Both the position numbers and the translations under genes were made by a program. Shown here one piece after another: positions 6,060 to 14,727 of a stretch of DNA of 25,244 nt (positions are counted from its first letter, which is position 1; every line of letters begins with the position of its first letter). Source of the DNA: CAZSLZ01 sp964607865 (GTDB taxonomy: Bacteria > Vulcanimicrobiota > JAJTBE01 > CAZSLZ01); the NCBI GenBank assembly GCA_964607865.1, contig CAZSLZ010000033.1, forward strand, positions 1 to 25,244, in the 5' to 3' direction. The notes below the pieces were generated by a model, which was not told the origin of the DNA, did no database searches, and saw nothing but the letters and a program-made list of their open reading frames with translations.

Positions 6060-6958
6060 CAGCTTTCTCTGTTTAGTAAAATATGAAGAATATCCCCGGC
6101 AATATTCTTCCCTGTTGCCTTTTCAAATCCTTTGATTCCCGGTGAGGAGTTCACTTCCAAAAACTTCCATCCCTGGTGGGTTTCAATCAAATCAACTCCG
6201 CCGAAACAAAGGCCGATTTCCCTGCAAATTCCCAGTGCGATTTCTTTTTGCTCTTTATTTATGGGGCAGGATTCAATTTCTCCCCCCCTGCTGAAATTTG
6301 AACGAATCAGCCTCCGGGTTTCATGGTTGTTTACAGGGTTATTTCTATTTGCCCGGTTTATCACCCCCCCAAGAATAAATTCTTCAAATACCAGTATCCG
6401 CACTGTAGTACCCATTGATTTGTCGGCGAATTTTTCTATATATATGTTGGCGCCGTAGGCCCACATTGCCTGTGCCGAGGCCCGAAGGGTTTCCAGGCAG
6501 GGGCAGTAAATAACCCCTATGCCCCGGGTTCCGAAAATGGTTTTTAGAAATACCGGAAAACCTCCCAGGTAAGAAACTGACTGCTCCAGGTTTTTTAAAT
6601 TTTTTACAGCCACAGATTCCAAAACAGGAATATTCCTGGTTTTTGCCCTCGAAAGAGTTAAGAATTTGTTACCGGTTATTTCAATTGCTTCCACCGGATT
6701 AATAACTCTGTTTCCTGTGGAGGAAAGAATTTTTCCCAGTAAATGAATATAATCTTTTTGCTCTCGGTATGGCGGGGTGCGAATAATGCAAATTTCGCCA
6801 TGGGGTATTCTTTTTCCGTCAAATTCAACCCCGTCGGTATGAAGAATGCAATTAAAAGGGTTTGCCAACTGTATGGAAATCCCTGTTTTTCCAGCTTCCT
6901 CTGCCAGGCGGAGGTTAAAATAAGAATCTATATTTTTTGAAAAAATAGTTATACCCAT
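6059..6958 (-). CDS. RimK-like ATP-grasp ligase
   Basis: This is a 299-residue ATP-grasp enzyme of the RimK/LysX/MptN group, which adds amino acids (often glutamate) to a carboxylate on a protein or cofactor. ATP-grasp features are K98 (NKFLT), the FLKTIFGTRGIGV loop with K139, YIEKF (173-177) and the R-x-L-V-F strand. The Mg-binding end is D256, E268 and N270 in FLEVNSSPG. The reading frame stays open upstream to 7063, but the extra 35 residues are hydrophobic and unlike the family. ATG 6958 follows aaggaa and gives the usual length, so it is preferred. Substrate unknown. It heads the operon with fur, an unusual partner. Confidence 0.85.
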   Translation of the reverse strand: MGITIFSKNIDSYFNLRLAEEAGKTGISIQLANPFNCILHTDGVEFDGKRIPHGEICIIRTPPYREQKDYIHLLGKILSSTGNRVINPVEAIEITGNKFLTLSRAKTRNIPVLESVAVKNLKNLEQSVSYLGGFPVFLKTIFGTRGIGVIYCPCLETLRASAQAMWAYGANIYIEKFADKSMGTTVRILVFEEFILGGVINRANRNNPVNNHETRRLIRSNFSRGGEIESCPINKEQKEIALGICREIGLCFGGVDLIETHQGWKFLEVNSSPGIKGFEKATGKNIAGDILHILLNRES

Positions 6959-7112
6959 AAATTCCTTCCATTTATAAATATATATTACAAAAATAATAAA
7001 CATCCTGGAAAAACAGATAAAATCTTTGTGGAAGGGAAAAACCGAATTTAATAAAATAGCCAATTAATATTTATTGAATTAAAGTATAATTTATGGTTAC
7101 ATTATTATTGAA
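6959..7112. promoter_or_regulatory. divergent intergenic region with a TATAAT box
   Basis: This 154-bp AT-rich spacer separates the minus-strand fur operon from lnt and must hold promoters for both. On the plus strand a perfect TATAAT (7085-7090) lies 22 bases before the lnt ATG, which would give a short leader. No good -35 element is found 16-18 bases upstream of it. No convincing minus-strand promoter could be picked from the many A/T runs. Confidence 0.35.
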
Positions 7113-8816
7113 ATGAAGAATATGAAATTTACATATAGATTAATACTGGTTGTGATTTCCTGCATATTGGCCATAATGGCCTTTCCTCTGCCGGATATGT
7201 GGCTGCTGGCGTGGTTTTGCCTGGTACCCGCCCTTGTTGCCACCAATAATTCGGGATTCTGGAAGGGTTTGCTGTTGGGGCAAATCTTCGGCCTGGGCTT
7301 TATAATGGGAATTACCAGGTTTCTTTTAATTTTTGGCTGGGAACCATTCCTCTTTGGGGGAATTTATTGGGCTCTCCATTTTGCCCTGTTTTTTGGGCTT
7401 TGGGGTTGGTTCTCAGAAAAATATGCCCCGGCACGCCACTGGGCAAGGCTGGTTGTGCCTCCCCTGTTGTGGGTGGGGTTGGAATGGCTGAAAAACCAGG
7501 GTATATTCGGTTTTGCTTATGGAATGCTGGGCCTTACGCAGTATGACTTTTCCGCTCTTGCCCAACTGGCGTCGGTTACCGGGGTTTTTGGAATTTCATT
7601 CTTTCTGGTGGCATTTAACACCCTGGTTGCTGAAACAATTCTGGGAATTATTCAAAGGGGTAAGGAACTGGGGTTGGAACCATGGAAAAACTTTAAATTT
7701 TTTGCGTTTTTCGGGCAGATATGGACTATCAAGAGAGATATGTTAGGTCAAAATGCCAATAATAAAGTTTTAAGATATTATTTAATCTGTTTTTTTGTCC
7801 TGTTTTTTGCGGTGATTGCAATGGGAAGATTTTCCATACCCTATCAGGTGCGTTTCGGGGCTTACGAAGAGTTGGGAAGAAAACCGGTAAAGGTGGGGAT
7901 CGCCCAACCCAATATTCCCGAGAACATAAAGTGGGAAAAAGAAACCTTTATTCCCAATTTGAAAATTTTATCGGAACAAACAGAAAAAATGGCAGGGGCC
8001 GGCGCCGAGATTGTTATATGGCCTGAAACAGCCATCCCTCATGGCGATCCTCTTAATGATAAAAAAATAAAGACCTTTTTAACCAACACAGTCCGTAAAA
8101 ACCGTATCTATCTTTTAACAGGGCTCATAGAGCGTAATGGAGGGGAAGTTTATAATGCAGCTGTCCTTTTGAACCAGCAGGGAGAGGTTCAGGACACCTT
8201 CAGAAAAATCCAGTTGGTTCCCATGTCGGAATATCTACCCCTTCCAGAAAAATTCAGACAGTATAAATTATTCAGCAGAACCAGTTATTATACTCCCGGT
8301 AAAAGGGCTACAGTGTTTAATGCCCGGGGGGTAAAATTCGGAACCCTGATCTGTTTTGAATCAATGTTTGACTTTCTTGGCCGTAAAATGGTAAAGAACG
8401 GCGCTGAATTTCTGGTGGCCATTACCAACAATGCCTGGTTTCTAAGAACCAATATGGCAAAAACCCATTTTATTATGGGAAAATTCCGGGCCATTGAAAA
8501 CCGTGTCTGGTTTTTGCAATCCGCAAATACGGGAATATCTGGCGTGGTTGATCCCTGGGGCAATGTAATCCAAAAAACTGATATTTTTGAAAAAGTGTAT
8601 CTGTTAAATACAGTTTATACCAGGAATGAAAAAAGTTTCTATACCCTTTATGGCAACTGGTTCCCTGTTACCTGTTTTATTCTGGCATTTTTATTCCTGT
8701 TCTCATCTGGTAAGATAGATAAATTATTTCAGAAGTTCTATAAGGAAAAGGGTAGAAACTGGGAGGAAAAACTGAACCAGACTTTCAAAACCGGTAGGGC
8801 TGATGATAAAGAATAA
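7113..8816 (+). CDS. lnt: apolipoprotein N-acyltransferase
   Basis: This enzyme adds the third acyl chain to the N-terminal cysteine of lipoproteins at the inner membrane. The 567-residue protein has an N-terminal block of membrane helices (about 10-240), a nitrilase-like periplasmic domain (about 258-500) and a last membrane helix near 515-532. The catalytic triad is E305 (WPETAIP), K365 (FRKIQLVP) and C414 (LICFES). E373 in SEYLPL and the NNAWF motif (439-443) are also typical. No strong Shine-Dalgarno precedes the ATG; a second ATG three codons on is possible. The 3' end overlaps the next gene by 14 bp. A client lipoprotein, PilP-like, is encoded downstream. Confidence 0.93.
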   Translation: MKNMKFTYRLILVVISCILAIMAFPLPDMWLLAWFCLVPALVATNNSGFWKGLLLGQIFGLGFIMGITRFLLIFGWEPFLFGGIYWALHFALFFGLWGWFSEKYAPARHWARLVVPPLLWVGLEWLKNQGIFGFAYGMLGLTQYDFSALAQLASVTGVFGISFFLVAFNTLVAETILGIIQRGKELGLEPWKNFKFFAFFGQIWTIKRDMLGQNANNKVLRYYLICFFVLFFAVIAMGRFSIPYQVRFGAYEELGRKPVKVGIAQPNIPENIKWEKETFIPNLKILSEQTEKMAGAGAEIVIWPETAIPHGDPLNDKKIKTFLTNTVRKNRIYLLTGLIERNGGEVYNAAVLLNQQGEVQDTFRKIQLVPMSEYLPLPEKFRQYKLFSRTSYYTPGKRATVFNARGVKFGTLICFESMFDFLGRKMVKNGAEFLVAITNNAWFLRTNMAKTHFIMGKFRAIENRVWFLQSANTGISGVVDPWGNVIQKTDIFEKVYLLNTVYTRNEKSFYTLYGNWFPVTCFILAFLFLFSSGKIDKLFQKFYKEKGRNWEEKLNQTFKTGRADDKE

Positions 8817-10818
8817 TAAAAAGACATTTCTATTAATTGTTACTCTTCTTGTCTATACTCTGGTTCTGGCATTCTCTACCAGGCTGTCCGAAACTTTTGT
8901 CCTGCCTAAACGTTTTTTCTTATATTTCTTTGGTACTATAGCCCTGGCATTCTGGTTCTTCAACCTGGAACCCACATTCGTAAAACGCCTTAAATCTCCA
9001 CCGGTGTTTTTACTGGGAGCCTATCTTCTAATTACCGCGGTTTCAGTTTTTACCGGTGTCGATGTCATATCCAGTATGCCGTATATGATTGACCTGGCTT
9101 TCAATATTATTGTCTTTGTTCTGGTATTTACTGCTTTTAATAAGGAACAGGGTGAAAAATTTTATCACCTGGCTGTAATTCTGGGGGTTATAGTGGCTGT
9201 CTATTCGCTGATTCAGCATTTTGGCCTTGATTTTGTAAACTGGGTGCAGGTTGAACTGGTAAAAAACAGGAGTATATCAACTCTGGGCAACCCGGATTTT
9301 CTCTCTGCCTTTCTTTCCATGATTATACCTCTGGTACTTTCAATGGTATTCTATGAGAAAATTAAAATAAGAAGCTGGCTCTGGGTAATTTTGGCGGGTT
9401 TTCTGATTTTTGTTAATATTTTTACCTATACCCGTACCGGCCTTGTTTCAATGCTGGGTTCATCGGTAATAGTTGTTGCAGCTGTGGGGTGGAACAAGCT
9501 CAAGGAAAACTATAAAAAAGTAATTGCAATTATTCTGCTTATTGCTCTTGGGGTTGGTTTGATTTTAATCCTGGAAAATGCCGGGGTTACGAATCAAACT
9601 TTAGTTGGCAGGATGGAAGCCTTCAGAAACCCCGCCGAAAGAAATGTTTCCGCCCGGATTTATCTCCTGAAGGTTGCCATGAGTTTAATCAGGGATAATC
9701 CCTGGCTGGGGGTGGGCCCTGATAATTTTGGCAAGGTGTATTTTCCATATAAATATCTGGAGCCTGAGTTAATGAGAGCGCGAAAACGAATACCAGGCTC
9801 CTCTCATAATATTTACCTGGATATTGGGGTCTTTTCTGGTGTTTTTGCCCTTCTGTGCTTTCTGGGCTTCATTTTTTATCTTTTTTATAAGGGGCTGGCT
9901 TTTTTCAGGAATCACTTTGACACTCTGCCTGAAAAGGAAGAAATGGTGATTGCAGGTTACGCTGCAGGGGTTTGTGCTTTCTTAATCCATCACCTGGCTG
10001 TCTTTTCGGTTTTACCCGTAGATATTCTATTCTGGATTTTTTCAGCTTTCTGTGGAATCTATTTTATCCGGAGGCCGGTGGAAGAAGAGAAAGTTACTGC
10101 GGGTTTCAACGCGGTTAAAATTGTGCTGGCAGTAGTTGTTATAATTTGTGGTGGCTTAATTACCTGTGATGCAGGAAGAAAAGTTGCAGCCAGTTACTAT
10201 TACAGCCGGGGAAGTTCATACAGAAAATATTTCGACACTGCTGCCGGTGATAAGGCGAATATCTGGGTGTTTAACCTGGCTTCTTCCAACATGAAAAAAG
10301 CTGTTAACCTGGATTCAAAAAACTATGAATACTGGTTGGGCCTGGGAAAAGTCCATGAAGAATTTGCCATAGTCGTAAATAACCAGGAATATGCTCTTGA
10401 GGCTGGAAACCTTGCCATTGAGAATTATTTTAACAGTATCAGGCTGAATCCAGGAAACCCTTATGCCTATGCCGACCTGGGCAGGTTATACAGGAGGTTT
10501 GGCCAGCCCGGACTGGCATATAAGTATTATAAGGCTGCGGTAGAAACTGATCCATATCAGCCAGTATTTTTAACTGATTTTGCCACCCTCAATGAACAGT
10601 TGGGGAATATAAACCAAGCCGGGTTGTATTATAAAAGAGTGTTGGAACAATATTCTCGGGAAGACTGGCCTTATTTGAATATCATTCTTTTTTATGTAAG
10701 AACAAATAATAATGAAAGGGCTATGAAGTATCTGGGCGAATATTCAGATTTTAAGCCCGATTTATTTAAAATATGGGATTTCAGAAGTTTAATTGTCAGA
10801 AGGAAAGGAATTGATTGA
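8803..10818 (+). CDS. O-antigen ligase/oligosaccharyltransferase-like membrane protein with C-terminal TPRs
   Basis: This 671-residue protein has about a dozen membrane helices up to residue 455 and a soluble C-terminal domain with TPR-like helices (about 480-660, for example AYADLGRLYRRFGQPGLAYKYYKAAVETDP). Wzy/WaaL/PglL signatures are GNPDFLSAFL (162-171), the TRTGLV motif with R211, and a large loop with GVGPDNFG (303-310) and SSHNIYLDIGVFSG with H335. Family members join lipid-linked glycans to lipid A core, to other glycans or to proteins such as pilins. The stop overlaps the prepilin peptidase start (TGATG), so a pilin glycosylation role is attractive but unproven. Confidence 0.82.
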   Translation: MIKNNKKTFLLIVTLLVYTLVLAFSTRLSETFVLPKRFFLYFFGTIALAFWFFNLEPTFVKRLKSPPVFLLGAYLLITAVSVFTGVDVISSMPYMIDLAFNIIVFVLVFTAFNKEQGEKFYHLAVILGVIVAVYSLIQHFGLDFVNWVQVELVKNRSISTLGNPDFLSAFLSMIIPLVLSMVFYEKIKIRSWLWVILAGFLIFVNIFTYTRTGLVSMLGSSVIVVAAVGWNKLKENYKKVIAIILLIALGVGLILILENAGVTNQTLVGRMEAFRNPAERNVSARIYLLKVAMSLIRDNPWLGVGPDNFGKVYFPYKYLEPELMRARKRIPGSSHNIYLDIGVFSGVFALLCFLGFIFYLFYKGLAFFRNHFDTLPEKEEMVIAGYAAGVCAFLIHHLAVFSVLPVDILFWIFSAFCGIYFIRRPVEEEKVTAGFNAVKIVLAVVVIICGGLITCDAGRKVAASYYYSRGSSYRKYFDTAAGDKANIWVFNLASSNMKKAVNLDSKNYEYWLGLGKVHEEFAIVVNNQEYALEAGNLAIENYFNSIRLNPGNPYAYADLGRLYRRFGQPGLAYKYYKAAVETDPYQPVFLTDFATLNEQLGNINQAGLYYKRVLEQYSREDWPYLNIILFYVRTNNNERAMKYLGEYSDFKPDLFKIWDFRSLIVRRKGID

Positions 10819-11981
10819 TGACCTGGTTCTGGACAACAGTTGCTACTGTTTACGGCATGTTGGTGGGTAGCTTTTTAAATGTTTGTATATTTCGTTTACC
10901 ACCCAGGGTGTTTTGTTTTGATGATTTGTTTTATGAAAGCCGGCCCAGTGACTTGTTTGGAGATATATTCTTATGGTGGAAAAACTTATTTAACAGTTTA
11001 TTAAAGAAAAAGAAAAAGAAGGAAATAAAACTGGAGCCTTTTCTGTATGCGGAAGCTTTCTGTGTGGCCACCATAATGCCCGAGTCGGTCATTACCGGAG
11101 TCATGGCCCATACTTTCAATATTTATAAGGAATTCTTAGGTGAAGAACTCTCGGTGAGCCGGCCTGCCCGTTCATTTTGCCCGAAATGCGGAGAAATGAT
11201 TAAGTGGTGGATGAATATACCTGTGTTCAGTTATATCCTTCTGGGGGGAAAGTGCTACTACTGCAAGGGAAAGATTTCACCCCGCTATGCTCTTAATGAG
11301 CTGCTGTCCGGTTTAATTTGTGGTTCGCTGTTTTATGTTTACGGAACACAGAACCTTTTTGTATTCTTTTATTATTATTTACTGGCTGCCCTCTGCATTG
11401 TGGTCTTCTGGATAGATTTTGACCATTGGCTGATATTGGATGAGATTACTGTTCCTTTTTCACTGGCGGGAACAATCGGGGCAATATTTGTCCCTGCGAA
11501 ATATTTTACTCCGGTTAATCTACATGAACTGGGTTGGAGCATGTATAATACCGGTGAATTGCCGGCAACTGTCAAGTTGTACCAGGTTCTGGATAAATCA
11601 TTGCCCACCTGGATTCACCTGGATAGTTTTCTTCATTCACTTGTTGGGGCAATTTTCTGGTTCGCAGCTTTCTACATAATTGGAGTGGTGGGAACAGCCC
11701 TGGCTAAAAGAGAGGCAATGGGTGGCGGTGATATTAAGTTTGCCTTGTTACTGGGTGCTTTTCTGGGGGCCCAGAAAACCGCAGCTGTATTTTTTGTTTC
11801 GGTATTGGTGGGTGTGGCATTTATGGCTCCCATGCTATTGATGGGCAGAAAGACAGGTAAGGACCAGGTTCCTTTCGGTTGTTTCCTGACTGTAGCTACT
11901 TTAATAGTGATATATTTAGGAGACAAAATAATATATTATTATTTGAACTGGCCCGAGCTGTTAGTTAATATTGGCTTCTAA
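10818..11981 (+). CDS. pilD: prepilin peptidase (leader peptidase/N-methyltransferase) with an inserted loop
   Basis: This inner-membrane aspartic protease cleaves and methylates type IV prepilins. The N-terminal GSFLNVCIFRLP motif is at 18-29. The zinc-type cysteines are C121, C124, C146 and C149, and the catalytic aspartates are D200 (WIDFDH) and D305 (GGGDIKFA). Between RLP and the first CPKC lies an insertion of about 85 residues (30-115) that includes six consecutive lysines, whereas typical homologues have a short link. A frame one codon longer begins with TTG at 10815; ATG 10818 is chosen because it overlaps the previous stop and follows aaggaa. At 387 residues it is longer than the usual 250-300. 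Confidence 0.92.
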   Translation: MTWFWTTVATVYGMLVGSFLNVCIFRLPPRVFCFDDLFYESRPSDLFGDIFLWWKNLFNSLLKKKKKKEIKLEPFLYAEAFCVATIMPESVITGVMAHTFNIYKEFLGEELSVSRPARSFCPKCGEMIKWWMNIPVFSYILLGGKCYYCKGKISPRYALNELLSGLICGSLFYVYGTQNLFVFFYYYLLAALCIVVFWIDFDHWLILDEITVPFSLAGTIGAIFVPAKYFTPVNLHELGWSMYNTGELPATVKLYQVLDKSLPTWIHLDSFLHSLVGAIFWFAAFYIIGVVGTALAKREAMGGGDIKFALLLGAFLGAQKTAAVFFVSVLVGVAFMAPMLLMGRKTGKDQVPFGCFLTVATLIVIYLGDKIIYYYLNWPELLVNIGF

Positions 11982-12160
11982 TTTTCTGTTTTTTTAATGA
12001 AATCTATAAAAATTTAATATTGAAGGGAAAAAGATAAAAATATAGAAAGAACACTTGGAGTTTTTCGACTATAAAAAAGAAATGGTTAGAAGATTAATGA
12101 TTAAGATTGAAGAAAACCAGATATTTGTTGCCAAAAAAGAAGGGAGGTGACTTGAACTAG
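11982..12160. other. leader region of pilM
   Basis: This 179-bp AT-rich gap separates the lnt-ligase-pilD block from pilM, so pilM probably has its own promoter. A weak pair (TTGAAG at 12020-12025 and TATAGA at 12041-12046, 15 apart) is the best seen. A 22-codon frame from ATG 12082 ends in TGA within the pilM Shine-Dalgarno (12148-12150). It may be a leader peptide or chance. Confidence 0.3.
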
Positions 12161-13273
12161 ATGGACTTTTTCAAGAAATTATTTGGTGGTTTTTCAGCCC
12201 CCAGCGCTATAGGGGGGCTTGATATAGGAACAAGTTCGATCAAGATGGTAGAGTTGAGTAAGACCAATACGGGTTATAAAATGGAGAGATATACCGAAGG
12301 CCCTACTCCCGCTATGACATTAAAAGATGGTTTGGTCACCGACCCTGGAGCATTGGCAGATGCCCTTAAGGATTTACTGGCAAACAGCCAGATGACAATG
12401 GATAAGGCAGTGGGAGCAGTGACGGGACGTTCTGTTGTGATTCGCCCTATTATGATGACCCAGATGAAAAGGCATGAAATGCAAAACGCAATACGTTTTG
12501 AAGCAGAACGGTATTTGCCTTATTCAGTATCGGAAGCAGTAGTTAGAGGATCGGTTTTACGCCCTGAGGTTGAGGGCGAAGAAAGCATGATGGAAGTACT
12601 GCTGGTAGCAGCTCCCAACGAAATGGTGAATGGAATTCAAGATGTTATCAGTTTGTCGGGAATAACCCCCAAGTATATTGACCTGGAGCCTTCGGCATTA
12701 TCCCGGGCAATTATGGCAAACCTTTCCGATGAAGTTAAAAAACAGACAATAAGTTTGATTAATCTTGGTGCGAGTTTTTCCAGTATTAATATATTTAAGG
12801 ATGGCCTGTTACGGCACAACCGTTCGATATCAATTGCAGGTAACAGTTTTACCAAGGCAATAGGCCAATCATTAAATCTCAGTTTCGAGGAAGCTGAGAA
12901 ATTGAAGAAAGAAAAAGGCATTATTCGGGTGGAAAAGGATGCCACTCCGGTGGCGCCTACCACCATGCGAATATTTAATGTTATTTTGCCTGTTTTAAAT
13001 GATTTGATGACTGAAATTCAACGTTCCTTTGATTATTATCGTTCTCGCTATTCCGGCGAATCGGTAGATTTTGTTGTAATTTCCGGAGGAACTTCGAAAT
13101 TTAAGAACATTGATGAATACATGGCGAATGAGTTAGGAATTCCCTGCGGATTAGCGAATCCGCTTGTAAATATAGATATTACCGATGTGCCGGGTTATAC
13201 CCCTGAAGAGTTACAGGAAAAGGCTCCTACCATGATGGCGGTATTGGGCCTGGCACTTTGGCAATTTGAATAA
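12161..13273 (+). CDS. pilM: type IV pilus assembly protein PilM
   Basis: This is a cytoplasmic actin-like ATPase-fold protein that binds the N-terminal tail of PilN at the base of the pilus machine. At 370 residues it has normal size. The phosphate-binding motif IGGLDIGTSSIKMVEL is at 17-32. The second nucleotide-binding region LINLGASFSSINIF is at about 199-212, and the VVISGGTSKFKNIDEYM segment near 306-322 is also typical. An agggaggtga Shine-Dalgarno lies upstream. pilN follows after 32 bp, as in most pilus clusters. Confidence 0.94.
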   Translation: MDFFKKLFGGFSAPSAIGGLDIGTSSIKMVELSKTNTGYKMERYTEGPTPAMTLKDGLVTDPGALADALKDLLANSQMTMDKAVGAVTGRSVVIRPIMMTQMKRHEMQNAIRFEAERYLPYSVSEAVVRGSVLRPEVEGEESMMEVLLVAAPNEMVNGIQDVISLSGITPKYIDLEPSALSRAIMANLSDEVKKQTISLINLGASFSSINIFKDGLLRHNRSISIAGNSFTKAIGQSLNLSFEEAEKLKKEKGIIRVEKDATPVAPTTMRIFNVILPVLNDLMTEIQRSFDYYRSRYSGESVDFVVISGGTSKFKNIDEYMANELGIPCGLANPLVNIDITDVPGYTPEELQEKAPTMMAVLGLALWQFE

Positions 13274-13305
13274 AAAAAGCAATTAATCCTCCCGGAGGTG
13301 AAGAA

Positions 13306-13887
13306 ATGACAATAAAAGTAGATCTACTTGACAAGCCAGGTCGAAGAATGGGTTTTGATCCCATGATCTTCTTTCTGATTATTATTGTCATTATTTCTGT
13401 AGTCCTGTTCTATTTTTACGGCAATACCTTAAGTCAGAAAATTACCGTAAAAAAGAAAGAGATTGCAGAAGTTGAAGAGAAGATCAGAAAAATAGAAGGC
13501 CAGATTCCCAAGATCCGAGAACTGGAAGAGGTTAACAGAGAACTGGAAACCCAGATCAACATTATCAAGCAGTTGGTTTATGACCCAATTCGATATGCAA
13601 ATCTATTGGACGAGTTAGCATTTATTATTCCAAAGAATATTTATGTTTCAAAGATAGATATTGACCCGAATAAGAAATTGATCAAGTTTTCTGGCGAATC
13701 TGTGGGAATTGGCGGAGAGAAACCCTTGAAATCAATTTCCGATTTTATGCAGAATATCCAGAATTCCCGGTATTTCAAGACTGCTGATTTATCTGGAGCC
13801 AGTCGTGGTAAGGCAAAAGGTGGCGAAATTACTTATAAGTTTAATATTACCACTCAATACGATCCCGACGCAGCTACTACCCAATAA
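13306..13887 (+). CDS. pilN: type IV pilus assembly protein PilN
   Basis: This is an inner-membrane bitopic protein linking PilM to the periplasmic alignment complex. Of 193 residues, the N-terminal cytoplasmic tail TIKVDLLDKPGRR (2-14) corresponds to the PilM-binding INLLP region. One membrane helix spans about 20-41, a coiled coil about 45-90 (charged heptads KKKEIAEVEEKIRKIEGQ), and a ferredoxin-like periplasmic domain follows from about 100. ggaggtg precedes the ATG. The usual next gene, pilO, is missing: only 45 bp separate this stop from the PilP-like lipoprotein gene. Confidence 0.9.
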   Translation: MTIKVDLLDKPGRRMGFDPMIFFLIIIVIISVVLFYFYGNTLSQKITVKKKEIAEVEEKIRKIEGQIPKIRELEEVNRELETQINIIKQLVYDPIRYANLLDELAFIIPKNIYVSKIDIDPNKKLIKFSGESVGIGGEKPLKSISDFMQNIQNSRYFKTADLSGASRGKAKGGEITYKFNITTQYDPDAATTQ

Positions 13888-13932
13888 CATGAAATCAGAC
13901 AGGATTTTTCCTGCAATTGGAGGTGCAAATAA

Positions 13933-14640
13933 ATGAGAAAAAGGAATATCCTTTCATTCTCAGCCATATGGTTACCTATTATACTAGTGGTATTATTGGT
14001 ATTTTCCGGGTGTTCTGGGAAGAAAGAAGAAAAGAAAGAGAATGACGAACCCAAAGCTCCGGTTGAAATTACTGCAACTGACGCAATTGATCCTATCGCT
14101 GAGGAAACCGAAACTCCTGAAGAAGCTTCTCCTACTCCTATTACTGGTAAATTTACCAGAAAATCTTACAGAGATCCCTTCACATTGGCTGTTTCCGCTC
14201 AATCTCTGGATAGCCCGATTGTGCCCGAAGAAGTAACTCCTACTCCCACAGAAACAAAGGAATCCCCAAAGGACACAATTCAGGAAGTAACCGGCAGTTC
14301 AATAGGAGTTGAAGTAACTGGTATTATGCGTGTTAATGGCGGTTACCAGGCTATATTGAAAAGTTCGACTAAGAGTTATCTCGTAAGAAACGGCGATAAA
14401 GTCGGGGAATGGAACGTAGCCTCCGTAACACAGGACATGGTTACATTAAAAGCCAAGGGTTATATTGCAAAGTTACCCTTGAAGGAAGACGTTGGCTTGC
14501 CTGCTGAAACTGAAAGCTCTTCTGATACCGAGTCGGGTCCCAAAGTTCCCGGAGGCGATGAAAGTAAAGGCGGCGGAGCCGGCGGAGCCGGCGGTGGTAA
14601 AGGTGGCCCCGGTGGAAAGGGCGGCCCCGGCGGAAGATAA
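13933..14640 (+). CDS. pilP: PilP-like pilus lipoprotein with glycine-rich tail
   Basis: This 235-residue protein has a lipoprotein signal peptide. The hydrophobic core is 11-24 and the modified cysteine is probably C27 in VFSGC, although phenylalanine at -3 is unusual. A Pro/Thr/Glu-rich linker follows, then the YRDPF motif (79-83) seen in PilP proteins. A beta-rich domain (about 127-190, GVEVTGIMRVNGGYQAILK onward) matches the PilP fold that contacts the secretin. The last 23 residues are almost only Gly with Ala, Lys and Pro, which is not typical. Its place before pilQ supports the assignment. It is a likely client of the Lnt encoded upstream. Confidence 0.8.
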   Translation: MRKRNILSFSAIWLPIILVVLLVFSGCSGKKEEKKENDEPKAPVEITATDAIDPIAEETETPEEASPTPITGKFTRKSYRDPFTLAVSAQSLDSPIVPEEVTPTPTETKESPKDTIQEVTGSSIGVEVTGIMRVNGGYQAILKSSTKSYLVRNGDKVGEWNVASVTQDMVTLKAKGYIAKLPLKEDVGLPAETESSSDTESGPKVPGGDESKGGGAGGAGGGKGGPGGKGGPGGR

Positions 14641-14659
14641 ATAATTCCGCCGTAAATCT

Positions 14660-14690
14660 TTTCTTGAAAAAATCATGTTTTTTCAAGAAA
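14660..14690 (+). other. perfect 13-bp stem-loop in the pilP-pilQ gap
   Basis: The arms tttcttgaaaaaa (14660-14672) and ttttttcaagaaa (14678-14690) are exact complements around the 5-base loop tcatg. No T-run follows on either strand, so it is not a normal terminator. It could be an mRNA-stability or processing hairpin, or a protein-binding palindrome. Confidence 0.6.
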
Positions 14691-14727
14691 GAAGGAGAAA
14701 AAAACTTTTCCACGAAGTTAAGTTTGG

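Noticed and set aside
6959..7063. 35-residue upstream extension of the RimK-like protein
   Set aside because: ATG 6958 has a good Shine-Dalgarno and gives normal family length; the extension is AT-rich intergenic sequence with no conserved pattern.
7085..7090. Full sigma-70 promoter for lnt
   Set aside because: The TATAAT is perfect but no -35 element lies at the right distance; kept only as a low-confidence part of the intergenic entry.
10815..10817. TTG start for the prepilin peptidase
   Set aside because: The adjacent ATG at 10818 overlaps the previous stop in the common TGATG form and is better spaced from aaggaa.
12082..12150. 22-codon open frame before pilM
   Set aside because: It has no Shine-Dalgarno and no pattern; it may be a leader peptide but is too short to call as a gene.
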